This document shows positions 35,559 through 43,131 of a stretch of 64,000 bases of DNA, piece by piece. The notes under the pieces were generated by a model. It saw only the letters and a list, made by a program, of their open reading frames with translations, did not search any database and was not told where the DNA came from. Source of the stretch: Tsukamurella sputi (GTDB lineage: Bacteria; Actinomycetota; Actinomycetes; Mycobacteriales; Mycobacteriaceae); contig NZ_VIGV01000001.1 in the NCBI RefSeq assembly GCF_007858445.1, forward strand, positions 682,001 through 746,000, read 5' to 3'. The first letter of the stretch is position 1. Every line of letters begins with the position of its first letter. The position numbers and the translations under genes are program-made.

Positions 35559-36392
35559 TCAGGCGATCTGCTGGAAGATCGGCGACCGGAAGGGATCGCC
35601 CTGGTTGAGCTTCGCCATCTCCTCCTTGAACAGAGACCCGTTGCGGACGTACTTCGGATTGGTCCGAGGAAGCTCGCGGAAGGTGGAGTCGTCTCCGAAG
35701 AACCTCAGCACCAGTGTGTGCCGGTCCGGCGTCTGCTCGTCGACGTGCGCACCGCCGTGGATCGACCTGGGGTGCAAGAAGACCACGTCGCCGGGATTGA
35801 TCTCGTAGGAGACCAGATCCCATGCGTTCGGATCCTCCTCCAGATCCTTGTCGATGTGCGGCAACCGCGGCAGGATCCCGTCGTCGTGCAGCGGGTCCGT
35901 GGGATCGTCGGCGTCCTCGAAGCTGGCACCGTCGTACTCGATGCCGTTCCAGCTCCCCCGCACCACCTGCAGCGAGTTCGCCGCCGGAATGTGCTCGAAC
36001 GAGATCCACGCGTTGCCCCAATGCGCCCCCGCCCAGGGCAGGTTCGCCGTGTCCTGATGAAACGGGCCCCGGCCGCTCTTCCCGCCCTCCTTCACGAAAA
36101 TCTCCTCCGCGAAGTACCACACATGCTCCGAACCCCACAGCTGCTGGAAGATCTCCGCGAAGGGCAGTTCCTGCACCAGCGCGTCGAGCTTGGGCTTGGC
36201 GTTCGGGTTCGCGTTGTCGATGTGCGTCGACAGGGCGGTCCCCTGGTAGGCGCGCCACAGATACGGGCCGGGATGGGCCATGTTCCAGTCGAGCGCCTCA
36301 CGGCACGCCGCCAGCTGAGCCTCATCGAGGCAGTTGCGGATCACCGTGATCCCGTCCTCGCGGAACTGCCGGATCGCTTCCTGATCGACCAT
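35559..36392 (-). CDS. PhyH-family Fe(II)/2-oxoglutarate dioxygenase, group B copy 2
   Basis: A 277-residue enzyme nearly collinear with 33845-34678. The same ligands appear (GPFHQDTANL, SIHGGAHV, HTLVLRFF). Differences cluster around residues 39-57 (for example PGPYLWRAYQ against PGPNIFRALE) and at the C-terminus. At DNA level long stretches, including about 70 bp around 35750-35823, are identical to the other copy. The ATG at 36392 follows AAGGAGTGCCCG; an earlier in-frame ATG would overlap the promoter. It is cotranscribed with the TetR gene. Confidence 0.9.
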   Translation of the reverse strand: MVDQEAIRQFREDGITVIRNCLDEAQLAACREALDWNMAHPGPYLWRAYQGTALSTHIDNANPNAKPKLDALVQELPFAEIFQQLWGSEHVWYFAEEIFVKEGGKSGRGPFHQDTANLPWAGAHWGNAWISFEHIPAANSLQVVRGSWNGIEYDGASFEDADDPTDPLHDDGILPRLPHIDKDLEEDPNAWDLVSYEINPGDVVFLHPRSIHGGAHVDEQTPDRHTLVLRFFGDDSTFRELPRTNPKYVRNGSLFKEEMAKLNQGDPFRSPIFQQIA

Positions 36393-36434
36393 CGGGCACT
36401 CCTTCATTCGTTCTCGGTCGGTGTGACACACAGC

Positions 36435-36463
36435 ACGTTAGCGCCCTCCAATGATTTACACAA
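36435..36463 (-). promoter_or_regulatory. Sigma-A-type promoter of the PhyH-TetR operon
   Basis: Read on the minus strand, -35 TTGTGT (36458-36463) and -10 TAACGT (36435-36440) are 17 bp apart, matching the promoters at 15716 and 34719. The leader is about 35-40 nt. Confidence 0.7.
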
Positions 36464-36474
36464 CAGTTGTTATG
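36461..36474. promoter_or_regulatory. Operator-like box CATAACAACTGTTG, copy 3
   Basis: Third identical 14-bp copy, overlapping the -35 element. It lies only 15 bp from a GTGCA-N3-TGCAC palindrome (36490), so the two candidate regulatory codes meet in this divergent region. Confidence 0.7.
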
Positions 36475-36489
36475 AATATTCATCGCACG

Positions 36490-36502
36490 GTGCACCCTGC
36501 AC
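36490..36502. promoter_or_regulatory. GTGCA-N3-TGCAC palindrome upstream of the imine-reductase-like gene
   Basis: GTGCA-CCC-TGCAC, a perfect 5-3-5 inverted repeat 102 bp before the start codon at 36605. Confidence 0.55.
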
Positions 36503-36604
36503 CACCCTCACCGTTCGAGACGCTGAGAACTGTTGTGGAACGACACCAACCGTCCACGGGAGAGTGATGCACGTCATAACGATCCCGACCGCGAGGTATT
36601 GACC

Positions 36605-37495
36605 ATGCTCGAGCGCAACCATTCCCACGAAGTCACCGTGATCGGCTGCGGACTGATGGGCGCCGCCCTCGCCCGCAACTTCGCCGCGCGCGGCTTCCGC
36701 ACCACGGCGTGGAACCGCACCCCCGAGAAGTCCGAGGCACTCGCCGCGCACGGCGTCGACCCGGTGGCGATCGCGAGTGATGCGGTGGCGGCGGCGCCCC
36801 TGGTCGTGTTGTGCACGTCGACCTACGCCACCACACGAGACGCGCTCGCCGGCGTCACCGACCTCACCGGCACGACCCTGGTGAACCTCGGCACCGCGGC
36901 GCCGTCGGAGGCGGAGGAGTTCGAAGCCTGGGCCGCGGAGCGCGGGGGCGCATACCTCGACGGTGCGATCCTCTGCCACCCCGAGCACATCGGCACGGCC
37001 GAGGGCATGGTCCTGTTCTCGGGATCGCCGGACGCCTGGAAGGCGCACGAGGCGACGCTCACGACGACCGGCGCCTTCTCCGTATTGGTCGCGGAGAAGG
37101 TCAGGGGCGCGAGCGTCCTCGACGCGGCCGTGACCGGCGCGTTCTACACCTCCGCGCTGACCGCCTACATCGAGGGCGCGACCTACGCCCTGCTGGAGGG
37201 CGTGGACCCCGAGATGTTCGGCGCGGTCAGCGGGATCATGACGCAGGTGCTCGCGGACACCTCGAAGCACGTCGTCGAGGCGATCACCACCGGGAACTAC
37301 GAGACCGACTCCGCGTACCTCAGCGTGTACGCCGAGGGCTGCCGCGCCGGAGTGCAGCTCATGCAGAGCGAGGGCTACAAGGCGAGCATGCTCGCGACCG
37401 CAGTCGAGAACATGAACGAGGCCGAGGAGGCCGGCCTCGGCCAGCTGAGCCTCTTCGCCCTGAGCACGCTCGCGCGGCCGCGCGCCACGGCCTGA
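36605..37495 (+). CDS. Imine-reductase-like NADP(H) oxidoreductase (6PGDH/HIBADH superfamily)
   Basis: A 296-residue protein with the N-terminal dinucleotide motif VTVIGCGLMGAALARNF and the NADP-type WNRTPEKSE loop. The middle YLDGAILCHPEHIG and LFSGSPDAWKA, with an all-helical C-terminal dimerisation domain, match imine reductases and not hydroxyisobutyrate dehydrogenases. Imine reductases reduce cyclic imines such as 1-pyrroline or 1-piperideine. ATG at 36605, divergent from the PhyH-TetR operon. It would act on imines made by the amine oxidases of the cluster (inference). Confidence 0.82.
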   Translation: MLERNHSHEVTVIGCGLMGAALARNFAARGFRTTAWNRTPEKSEALAAHGVDPVAIASDAVAAAPLVVLCTSTYATTRDALAGVTDLTGTTLVNLGTAAPSEAEEFEAWAAERGGAYLDGAILCHPEHIGTAEGMVLFSGSPDAWKAHEATLTTTGAFSVLVAEKVRGASVLDAAVTGAFYTSALTAYIEGATYALLEGVDPEMFGAVSGIMTQVLADTSKHVVEAITTGNYETDSAYLSVYAEGCRAGVQLMQSEGYKASMLATAVENMNEAEEAGLGQLSLFALSTLARPRATA

Positions 37496-37512
37496 CCGCG
37501 CCGAACACCCTG

Positions 37513-37525
37513 GTGCACCTTGCAC
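37513..37525. promoter_or_regulatory. GTGCA-N3-TGCAC palindrome upstream of the DAO-type oxidase
   Basis: GTGCA-CCT-TGCAC, a perfect 5-3-5 inverted repeat 177 bp before the start at 37702. The following CGCGCTC...ACAAAAACGCC parallels the context of the site at 21556. Confidence 0.55.
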
Positions 37526-37701
37526 CGCGCTCCGCACAAAAACGCCACGACATGCCGATGGCATCCCCCGGCGCGGGTCGTCACAGTGGAGAGAGCAGCC
37601 GCCTGGGCACCGGGAAGACCCGAACACATTCGGTCAGAGACTCTTTCGCCTACAAGGCCAACAGACCGTCACACCCACCACTCGAGGGAGATCAAGACAG
37701 C

Positions 37702-39072
37702 ATGAAGACCGATGGCACCAAGTACCTCAACTTCACCGGCTGGTACGACCGGCCGGACGACCTGCAGCCCGCCGTGGACGGCGACCTCACCTGCGACATC
37801 GCCGTGATCGGCGGCGGCATGGGCGGCATGGCGACGGCCCTGCGCCTCGCCGAGCGCGGTAAGGACGACGTGGTCCTCCTGGAGGCCGAGTTCTGCGGCT
37901 TCGGCTCGGCCTCGCGCAACGGCGGCCAGATCGCCGGCGCCCCGGGCGGCGACCTGCGGATGCTCGCCCTGACCGACCCGGGCAAGCTCAAGGTCATGGT
38001 GAAGCTCGCGGAGAACGCCGGCGAATACATGGAAGACCTCATGAAGACGCACGAGATCGAGTGCGACTACGAGGCGAACGGACTGGTCTGGGGCGCCGTG
38101 TCCCCGATGATGATGCTCCGGGTGCGCACCCAGGCGGCCATCCTGCGCGCCTGCGGCGGGCAGGGCACCCTCGGCACCAGTGAGGAGCTCGGGCTCCCCG
38201 CCGGATTCGTCGGCGGCATGCGGGAGAACGTGGGCGGGGCACTGAACCCCGGCAAGCTCGCCCGGGGCGTGCGCCGCGCCGTCCTCGACTCCACGGTGAA
38301 GGTCTACGAGCAGTCGCCGGTGACCGACGTACGCCAGACGGGCGGCATCGTCGAGCTGACCACCCCGCGCGGCACCGTGCGGGCGAACAAGGTAGTGCTC
38401 GCGACCAACGCCTACTCGGGCGAGTGGGACATCACGCCGAAGAACCTCTCAGTGCCGATGTACGTCGTCGAGGCCGAGACCGAGCCCATCGCGCCGGAGC
38501 GGCTCGCCGAGCTCGACTGGACCAGCCGGTCCGGGATCATCACCCAGCATCAGCTGATGACCCACTACCGGCTCACCGCGCGCAACACGATCGTGTGCGG
38601 GGTCCGCCGGGTGGAGCGCGGCCTGAGCTACCCGCTCCCGGAACGGGTCCCGTCGCCGAGCCTGATCAAGGACATGGCGAAAGACCTCTCCGACCGGTTC
38701 CCGACGCTGTCCGACGTCTCCATCGCGCAGGCCTGGGGCGGATGGATCGGCTTCACCTCGGACTGGCTGTCGGTCGCCGGGCAGGTGGGCGACAACGTCT
38801 ACTACGCGATGTCCTGCAACGGCCACGGCCTCTGTCAGGTGCCCTACGTGCACAAGCTGATCGCCGACTACATCGTCGATGATCAGATGCACGAGGACCT
38901 GGCGGGCATCTGGTCGAGTGCCCCGAAGTACCCGGGGACGATGGCGCTCGTACTGCAGGAGCCCGTCATCGCGCTCGCCTGGGCCGCGGACCGGATCGGC
39001 GACTACTTCAGCGGCAGCAAGTCGCTGGCGCGGCGGAAGCTGCGCCGTCGTAGCCGGCGCGCGATCAGCTGA
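37702..39072 (+). CDS. FAD-dependent DAO-family amine oxidase (PuuB-like)
   Basis: A 456-residue flavoprotein of the DAO superfamily. It has the Rossmann motif DIAVIGGGMGGMATALRLAE near residue 32, then GFGSASRNGGQIAG as in gamma-glutamylputrescine oxidase and other secondary-amine oxidases, and a late QAWGGWIGFTSDWLSVAG. A basic RRKLRRRSRR tail ends the protein. It oxidises C-N bonds to imines or aldehydes with H2O2 release. The gap to the imine-reductase-like gene is 206 bp with its own palindrome, so it may have a separate promoter. A strong hairpin follows. Confidence 0.87.
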   Translation: MKTDGTKYLNFTGWYDRPDDLQPAVDGDLTCDIAVIGGGMGGMATALRLAERGKDDVVLLEAEFCGFGSASRNGGQIAGAPGGDLRMLALTDPGKLKVMVKLAENAGEYMEDLMKTHEIECDYEANGLVWGAVSPMMMLRVRTQAAILRACGGQGTLGTSEELGLPAGFVGGMRENVGGALNPGKLARGVRRAVLDSTVKVYEQSPVTDVRQTGGIVELTTPRGTVRANKVVLATNAYSGEWDITPKNLSVPMYVVEAETEPIAPERLAELDWTSRSGIITQHQLMTHYRLTARNTIVCGVRRVERGLSYPLPERVPSPSLIKDMAKDLSDRFPTLSDVSIAQAWGGWIGFTSDWLSVAGQVGDNVYYAMSCNGHGLCQVPYVHKLIADYIVDDQMHEDLAGIWSSAPKYPGTMALVLQEPVIALAWAADRIGDYFSGSKSLARRKLRRRSRRAIS

Positions 39073-39084
39073 GCGCACCGTGAC

Positions 39085-39119
39085 GAACGGGGCGGGGACC
39101 AGTGGTCCCCGCCCCGTTC
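39085..39119. terminator. Strong hairpin terminator between convergent genes
   Basis: A 16-bp perfect stem (39085-39100 with 39104-39119, arm GAACGGGGCGGGGACC) and a 3-nt loop lie between the DAO gene and the decarboxylase gene, which converge here. It can serve both strands. Confidence 0.85.
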
Positions 39120-39158
39120 TCGTCGTGGCGCCCAGATCCTCCGAGGCCACAGCGCGAT

Positions 39159-41810
39159 TCAGTCCTTCGGCGCCAGACCCGCCGCGCTGAGCACCTGGTA
39201 GCCGCGCGCCGGGTCGAGTCCGTGGATCTCCTTCGTGTCCAGGGCATCCATGAAGTCGAGGATGTCGAGGCTGACCTCCTGGCCCGGGACGAGGATCGGG
39301 AACCCCGGCGGGTACGGGGTCACGAAGCTCGCCGAGACCACCGCATCGCCGGCGTCGAGCCGGGCACGGAGCTCGGCGGCGGAGAGGTACTCGATCATGT
39401 CCTCGTCGTACGCGAGGAAGTACGCGCGGCGCATGTCACCGTCGGGCAGCTCCCCCGCACCGGACGCCCGGAAAGCGTCGTGGAACCGCGAGAAGTCGGG
39501 CAGCGGCGGGTGCTCCTCCTGCAGGCTGCGGACCCGCTCGGTGAACGCGGCGAGCTCCCGCTCGTCGCGCCGGGCGTTCCCCGCCTCGATCTCCTCCGCG
39601 ATCCCCACGAGCGCGCGCACCAGGTGCGCGACCGCGGTGCGCGTGGTGCCGATGTTGGTCATCGCGAGCACGGTGTTCCGCGTGGTTTTGTTGACCTGGA
39701 TCCCCCAGCGGTCCATCAGCTGCCCGTGGCGGAAGGTGTCGCCGTCGATGCCGGTGCCGCCGATCTCGATCGTGACCCGGCACGGATCCAGCACGAACTC
39801 GTCGGTGCGCCAGGCGCGGTCCATCGCGAGCGGCCCGGCGTGCAACATTCCGTCGGCGCCCGACGCCCGGTACTGCTCGGGGATCAGATCCTCGGCCTCG
39901 AGCACCCGGAAGTACTTCTGCAGCAGGGGATGCCCTGCCACCGTGTCCCGCAGGGTCATCGCCAGCTCGATCTGCCGTTGCACGCGCTCATAGCCCTCGA
40001 GCTCCACCTGCCGCCGCCCCATGTCCAGCGAGGCGAGGATCTGGTAGTTCGGGGAGGTGGAGGTGTGCGTCATGTACGCCTCGCCGAAGGCTGCGGCGGA
40101 CGAACGGAAGTCCTCGTCATGGACGTGGATCATCGAACCCTGCCGCAGCGAGGTCAGGGTCTTGTGGGTGGACTGCGTCGCATACACGCGGATCCGCACT
40201 GCGTCCGGATCGGGCAGGAGGGATTCGCCGGCGAGCTCGTCCGCGGACACCCCCTCCAGCTCCGCGACCCGCCGCTCGTACTCGGCCCGGTACTCGGGCG
40301 TGCGGAACCGTGCCGCGAGCGAGGCGGCGGCAGCCATCGCGGTGCGGCGGCGGTAGATCGGGTGGAACCGGGCGAACCCGAACCACGCCTCGTCCCAGAG
40401 GAAGACGAGGTCGGGCTTGATCGCCAGGCACTCGGTCATGACCCGCTCGACGTCGTAGACGACGCCGTCGAAGGTGCAGTTGGTGAGCGAGATCATCGTT
40501 ACCTCGTCGAGCCGTCCCGCATCGCGGTACTGCAGGAGCACGCGCTTGATGTCGGGGATCGGGATCGCCCCGTACATGGAGAACTCGTCGAGCGAGTAGC
40601 TGTCCAGATAGGCCACGCGCGAGCCCGCGAGAACCTGCGCGTAGTGGTGCGACTTGTGGCAGTTGCGGTCCACCAGCACCACGTCGTCGGGGCGCAGCAG
40701 CGCCTGCTCGACGATCTTGTTGGCGGTGGAGGTCCCGTTCGTCACGAAATAGGTGCGCTCGGCTCCGAAGGCACGCGCCGCGAGGTCCTGCGCCTCCCGA
40801 ATCGGGCCGTGCGGCTCGAGCAAGGAGTCGAGTCCGCCCGCCGTCGACGAGGTCTCCGCGAGGAAGATGTTGAGCCCGTAGAAGTCCGCCATCTCGCCGA
40901 TCCACTGCGACCCGACCACGGAGTGCCCCCGCGAGATGGGCATCGCGTGGAAGACGCCGGTGGGCTTGCGGGCGTACTCGGTGAGCGCATGGAAGAACGG
41001 CGCCCGGTAGCGCTTCGAGACTCCGCGCAGGATCGTCAGGTGCAGGTCGAGCACGTCCTCCTGCGCGAGCAACACGCCGTCGAAGACGGTCCCGACGCTC
41101 GCGGCGAGCATCTCCACGGCAGCACTCTCCAGCAGATAGAGGTCCAGCTCGGGGCGCAGGTCGCGCAAAGCGGTGGCGACGGCCGTGACGCGGTCCGCCG
41201 TACCTACCGCGTCCAGTTCGTCCAGCTCGACGCTCGCCTCGAGCGCGTCCGCGACCACGGTGTCCCCGACGGGCACACTGAGGAAGTCCGATCGCATGAC
41301 CACGGCCTGGATCTGCGGGTTGACCAGCGCGGCGATCACGGCGTCGGTCGCACTGTGCACCACGACGGGCTCGTATCGGAACGGATCCTCGGGGCGCCGG
41401 GCCGTCGGCAACTGCGTGCGGATGAACTCCTCGTCACCGGGGGACGTCGCGGCGAGCACAAGTACGTCGAACCGCGGCCGGCCGTCGACCAGCCGCTCGT
41501 CCGACGGGTCGCCGTCGGTGAGGCGACGACTGATCCGATCGGTGATCTCCGCCAGTTCCTTCGCCTCCGTCGGCTCGGCGACCAGAGTGTGCACTCGCGC
41601 CACGGCCTCGGGTCCCGGGTAGCTGAAGTACCGCTCGTAGGCGTCCGTGGACGCGAGCTGCTCGACGAGCGCGCGGTGCAGTTCCTCCGCCGCCGGACCC
41701 GACGGGGCCGCTGCGCGCCGCCGAGCCAAGTCCGCGATGCGCCACCAGGTGTCCGCGCGGAGCTGGACCACGCCGTTGTAGGAAGCGATCTTCTCGATGT
41801 CGTGGGGCAT
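39159..41810 (-). CDS. Large PLP-dependent Orn/Lys/Arg-type decarboxylase
   Basis: An 883-residue fold-type I decarboxylase. The PLP Lys is K550 in STHKTLTSLRQGSM, preceded by FVTNGTSTANKIV (phosphate-binding loop) and FLWDEAWFGFARFHP (the Asp that contacts the pyridine N). The C-terminal domain includes ANIGTTRTAV-like and PGFPILVPGQEV segments typical of the family. Relatives convert lysine, ornithine or arginine into cadaverine, putrescine or agmatine. The N-terminal about 200 residues are longer and less conserved than a usual wing domain. The ATG at 41810 follows GGAGAGCACGTC. It is divergent from PhyH copy 2. Which amino acid is used is unclear. Confidence 0.87.
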   Translation of the reverse strand: MPHDIEKIASYNGVVQLRADTWWRIADLARRRAAAPSGPAAEELHRALVEQLASTDAYERYFSYPGPEAVARVHTLVAEPTEAKELAEITDRISRRLTDGDPSDERLVDGRPRFDVLVLAATSPGDEEFIRTQLPTARRPEDPFRYEPVVVHSATDAVIAALVNPQIQAVVMRSDFLSVPVGDTVVADALEASVELDELDAVGTADRVTAVATALRDLRPELDLYLLESAAVEMLAASVGTVFDGVLLAQEDVLDLHLTILRGVSKRYRAPFFHALTEYARKPTGVFHAMPISRGHSVVGSQWIGEMADFYGLNIFLAETSSTAGGLDSLLEPHGPIREAQDLAARAFGAERTYFVTNGTSTANKIVEQALLRPDDVVLVDRNCHKSHHYAQVLAGSRVAYLDSYSLDEFSMYGAIPIPDIKRVLLQYRDAGRLDEVTMISLTNCTFDGVVYDVERVMTECLAIKPDLVFLWDEAWFGFARFHPIYRRRTAMAAAASLAARFRTPEYRAEYERRVAELEGVSADELAGESLLPDPDAVRIRVYATQSTHKTLTSLRQGSMIHVHDEDFRSSAAAFGEAYMTHTSTSPNYQILASLDMGRRQVELEGYERVQRQIELAMTLRDTVAGHPLLQKYFRVLEAEDLIPEQYRASGADGMLHAGPLAMDRAWRTDEFVLDPCRVTIEIGGTGIDGDTFRHGQLMDRWGIQVNKTTRNTVLAMTNIGTTRTAVAHLVRALVGIAEEIEAGNARRDERELAAFTERVRSLQEEHPPLPDFSRFHDAFRASGAGELPDGDMRRAYFLAYDEDMIEYLSAAELRARLDAGDAVVSASFVTPYPPGFPILVPGQEVSLDILDFMDALDTKEIHGLDPARGYQVLSAAGLAPKD

Positions 41811-41967
41811 GACGTGCTCTCCGATCACGATCGGCGGCGCGGTTCGGTCGATCCACCCGGCGCGCGCGGGACTCGCCGCTCGACGTCGCCGCACACCCCG
41901 CCACCATCCTGCTCGTTCCGGCCGGTCGGACGACACACCAAACACCATCGTCTTCGGCCGGCCGGGG

Positions 41968-41980
41968 GTGGGATTCGCAC
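41968..41980. promoter_or_regulatory. GTGSG-N3-CGCAC site in the 343-bp divergent region
   Basis: GTGGG-ATT-CGCAC, one mismatch from a perfect palindrome, 70 bp from the perfect site at 42038. The whole region 41811-42153 has no gene; besides these two sites it holds a short GC hairpin (GGCGGC/GCCGCC, 41994-42010) and the half repeat CACATCGGTCA at 42124. Confidence 0.45.
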
Positions 41981-42037
41981 ACACCAGCCCCCAGGCGGCG
42001 CCAAGCCGCCCTCGGACATCCGCTACCTGGGGCGGAG

Positions 42038-42050
42038 GTGCGATTCGCAC
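42038..42050. promoter_or_regulatory. GTGCG-N3-CGCAC palindrome upstream of PhyH copy 2
   Basis: GTGCG-ATT-CGCAC is perfect, and the palindrome extends one more base on each side (GGTGCGA-T-TCGCACC). It lies 104 bp before the start of PhyH copy 2 and 228 bp before the decarboxylase start. Confidence 0.6.
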
Positions 42051-42153
42051 CCCATCGGAGCGCAAGTCGATGCGACGTGATCATGGTCACCGCCCGAAAC
42101 CGTCGTAATGATGAGACCTACGCCACATCGGTCACGAGAGAGAAGGAAACGCC

Positions 42154-43014
42154 ATGACCGCAGTCAATGCCACCCTCCAACGAGTAGCCAACACCACCCC
42201 CGTCGCCGAGATCCGCGAGATCGTCGCCCGCGACGGCGGCGTCATCATCGAGGGCCTCCTCACCGCCGACCAGATCACCCGATTCAACGCCGACATCGAG
42301 GCCCCGCTGCAGGCCCTGCACCCCGGCAGCACCCACGAACTCGAAATCGTCCAAGAGTTCCACGGCGCCAACACCAAGCGCCTGACCAACCTCGTCACCC
42401 ACAGCCCCGTCTTCCGCGAAGAGATCATCGACCACGACCTGGTCCACGCCCTCTGCGACGCCACCTTCCTCGAAGAGTCCGGCACCTACTGGATGACCAC
42501 CGCCCAGGTCATCGAGATCGGCCCCGGCAACCGCCCCCAGATGCTCCACCGCGACCTCGAAAACTGGTACCCCTTCGTCGGCATGGGCCCCGCCGGCCCC
42601 GAAATCACCCTCAACTTCCTCATCGCACTCACCGACTTCACCGAGGACAACGGCGCCACCCGCGTCATCCCCGGCAGCCACCAATGGCCCGACTACAACG
42701 ACCGCGGCACCCCCGAACAGACCATCCCCGCCATCATGAACGCCGGCGACGCCCTCTTCTTCAGCGGCAAAACCGCCCACGGCGGCGGCGCCAACATCAC
42801 CACCGACGAATACCGCCGCGCCGTCTCCTTCGCCTTCAACCCCGGATTCCTCGTCGGCGAAGAGGCCTACCCCTTCCTCGTTGACCGCGACATCGTCAAG
42901 ACCCTCCCCGAACGCGTCCAGCGCATCCTCGGCTTCCGCTCCCAGTACCCCCTCGGCTCCCCCGGCCTCTGGCAAGTCGACTACAGCGAACTCGGCGACT
43001 ACCTGGGCCTGTAA
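42154..43014 (+). CDS. PhyH-family Fe(II)/2-oxoglutarate dioxygenase, group A copy 2
   Basis: A 286-residue enzyme differing from the 22954 protein at only three positions, all in the first 12 residues (N5, T7, A12). The iron ligands H132, D134 and H209 are therefore the same. Its DNA is identical to copy 1 over 815 bp, including unusual C-ending codon use, whereas the start region, promoter and downstream PucR gene have diverged. It keeps AGAAGGAAACGCC as ribosome binding site. It lies divergent from the decarboxylase and upstream of PucR 2, with a hairpin between. Confidence 0.9.
   Translation: MTAVNATLQRVANTTPVAEIREIVARDGGVIIEGLLTADQITRFNADIEAPLQALHPGSTHELEIVQEFHGANTKRLTNLVTHSPVFREEIIDHDLVHALCDATFLEESGTYWMTTAQVIEIGPGNRPQMLHRDLENWYPFVGMGPAGPEITLNFLIALTDFTEDNGATRVIPGSHQWPDYNDRGTPEQTIPAIMNAGDALFFSGKTAHGGGANITTDEYRRAVSFAFNPGFLVGEEAYPFLVDRDIVKTLPERVQRILGFRSQYPLGSPGLWQVDYSELGDYLGL
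42190..43004 (+). repeat. 815-bp direct repeat, copy 2
   Basis: Identical to 22990-23804 in the same orientation, offset 19,200 bp. Recombination between the copies could delete or duplicate everything from the first PucR gene to the decarboxylase. Confidence 0.95.
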
Positions 43015-43050
43015 CAGACCCGACGATGCCGGGCACCACGCCCGGCGCCC

Positions 43051-43083
43051 GATGCCTCCGACCGATTGCGCGTCGGGGGCATC
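43051..43083 (+). terminator. Hairpin between PhyH copy 2 and PucR 2
   Basis: Arms GATGCCTCCGAC (43051-43062) and GTCGGGGGCATC (43072-43083) pair over 12 bp with one wobble and a 9-nt loop. At copy 1 the PucR gene follows PhyH by 5 bp with no hairpin, so the two loci differ in how PucR is expressed. Confidence 0.6.
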
Positions 43084-43131
43084 TCGGCGTTTCTTCCCCG
43101 CGACCGGCGCGCCACGCGCCAGACTCGGAGC

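Noticed and set aside
36811-37701. Long in-frame N-terminal extension of the DAO oxidase
   Set aside because: The extension overlaps the imine-reductase-like gene in another frame and has shadow composition. The real start at 37702 lies directly before the FAD domain.
22990-43004. The 815-bp repeat as an insertion sequence or mobile element
   Set aside because: It lies strictly inside two oxygenase genes, has no terminal inverted repeats, no target duplication and no transposase.
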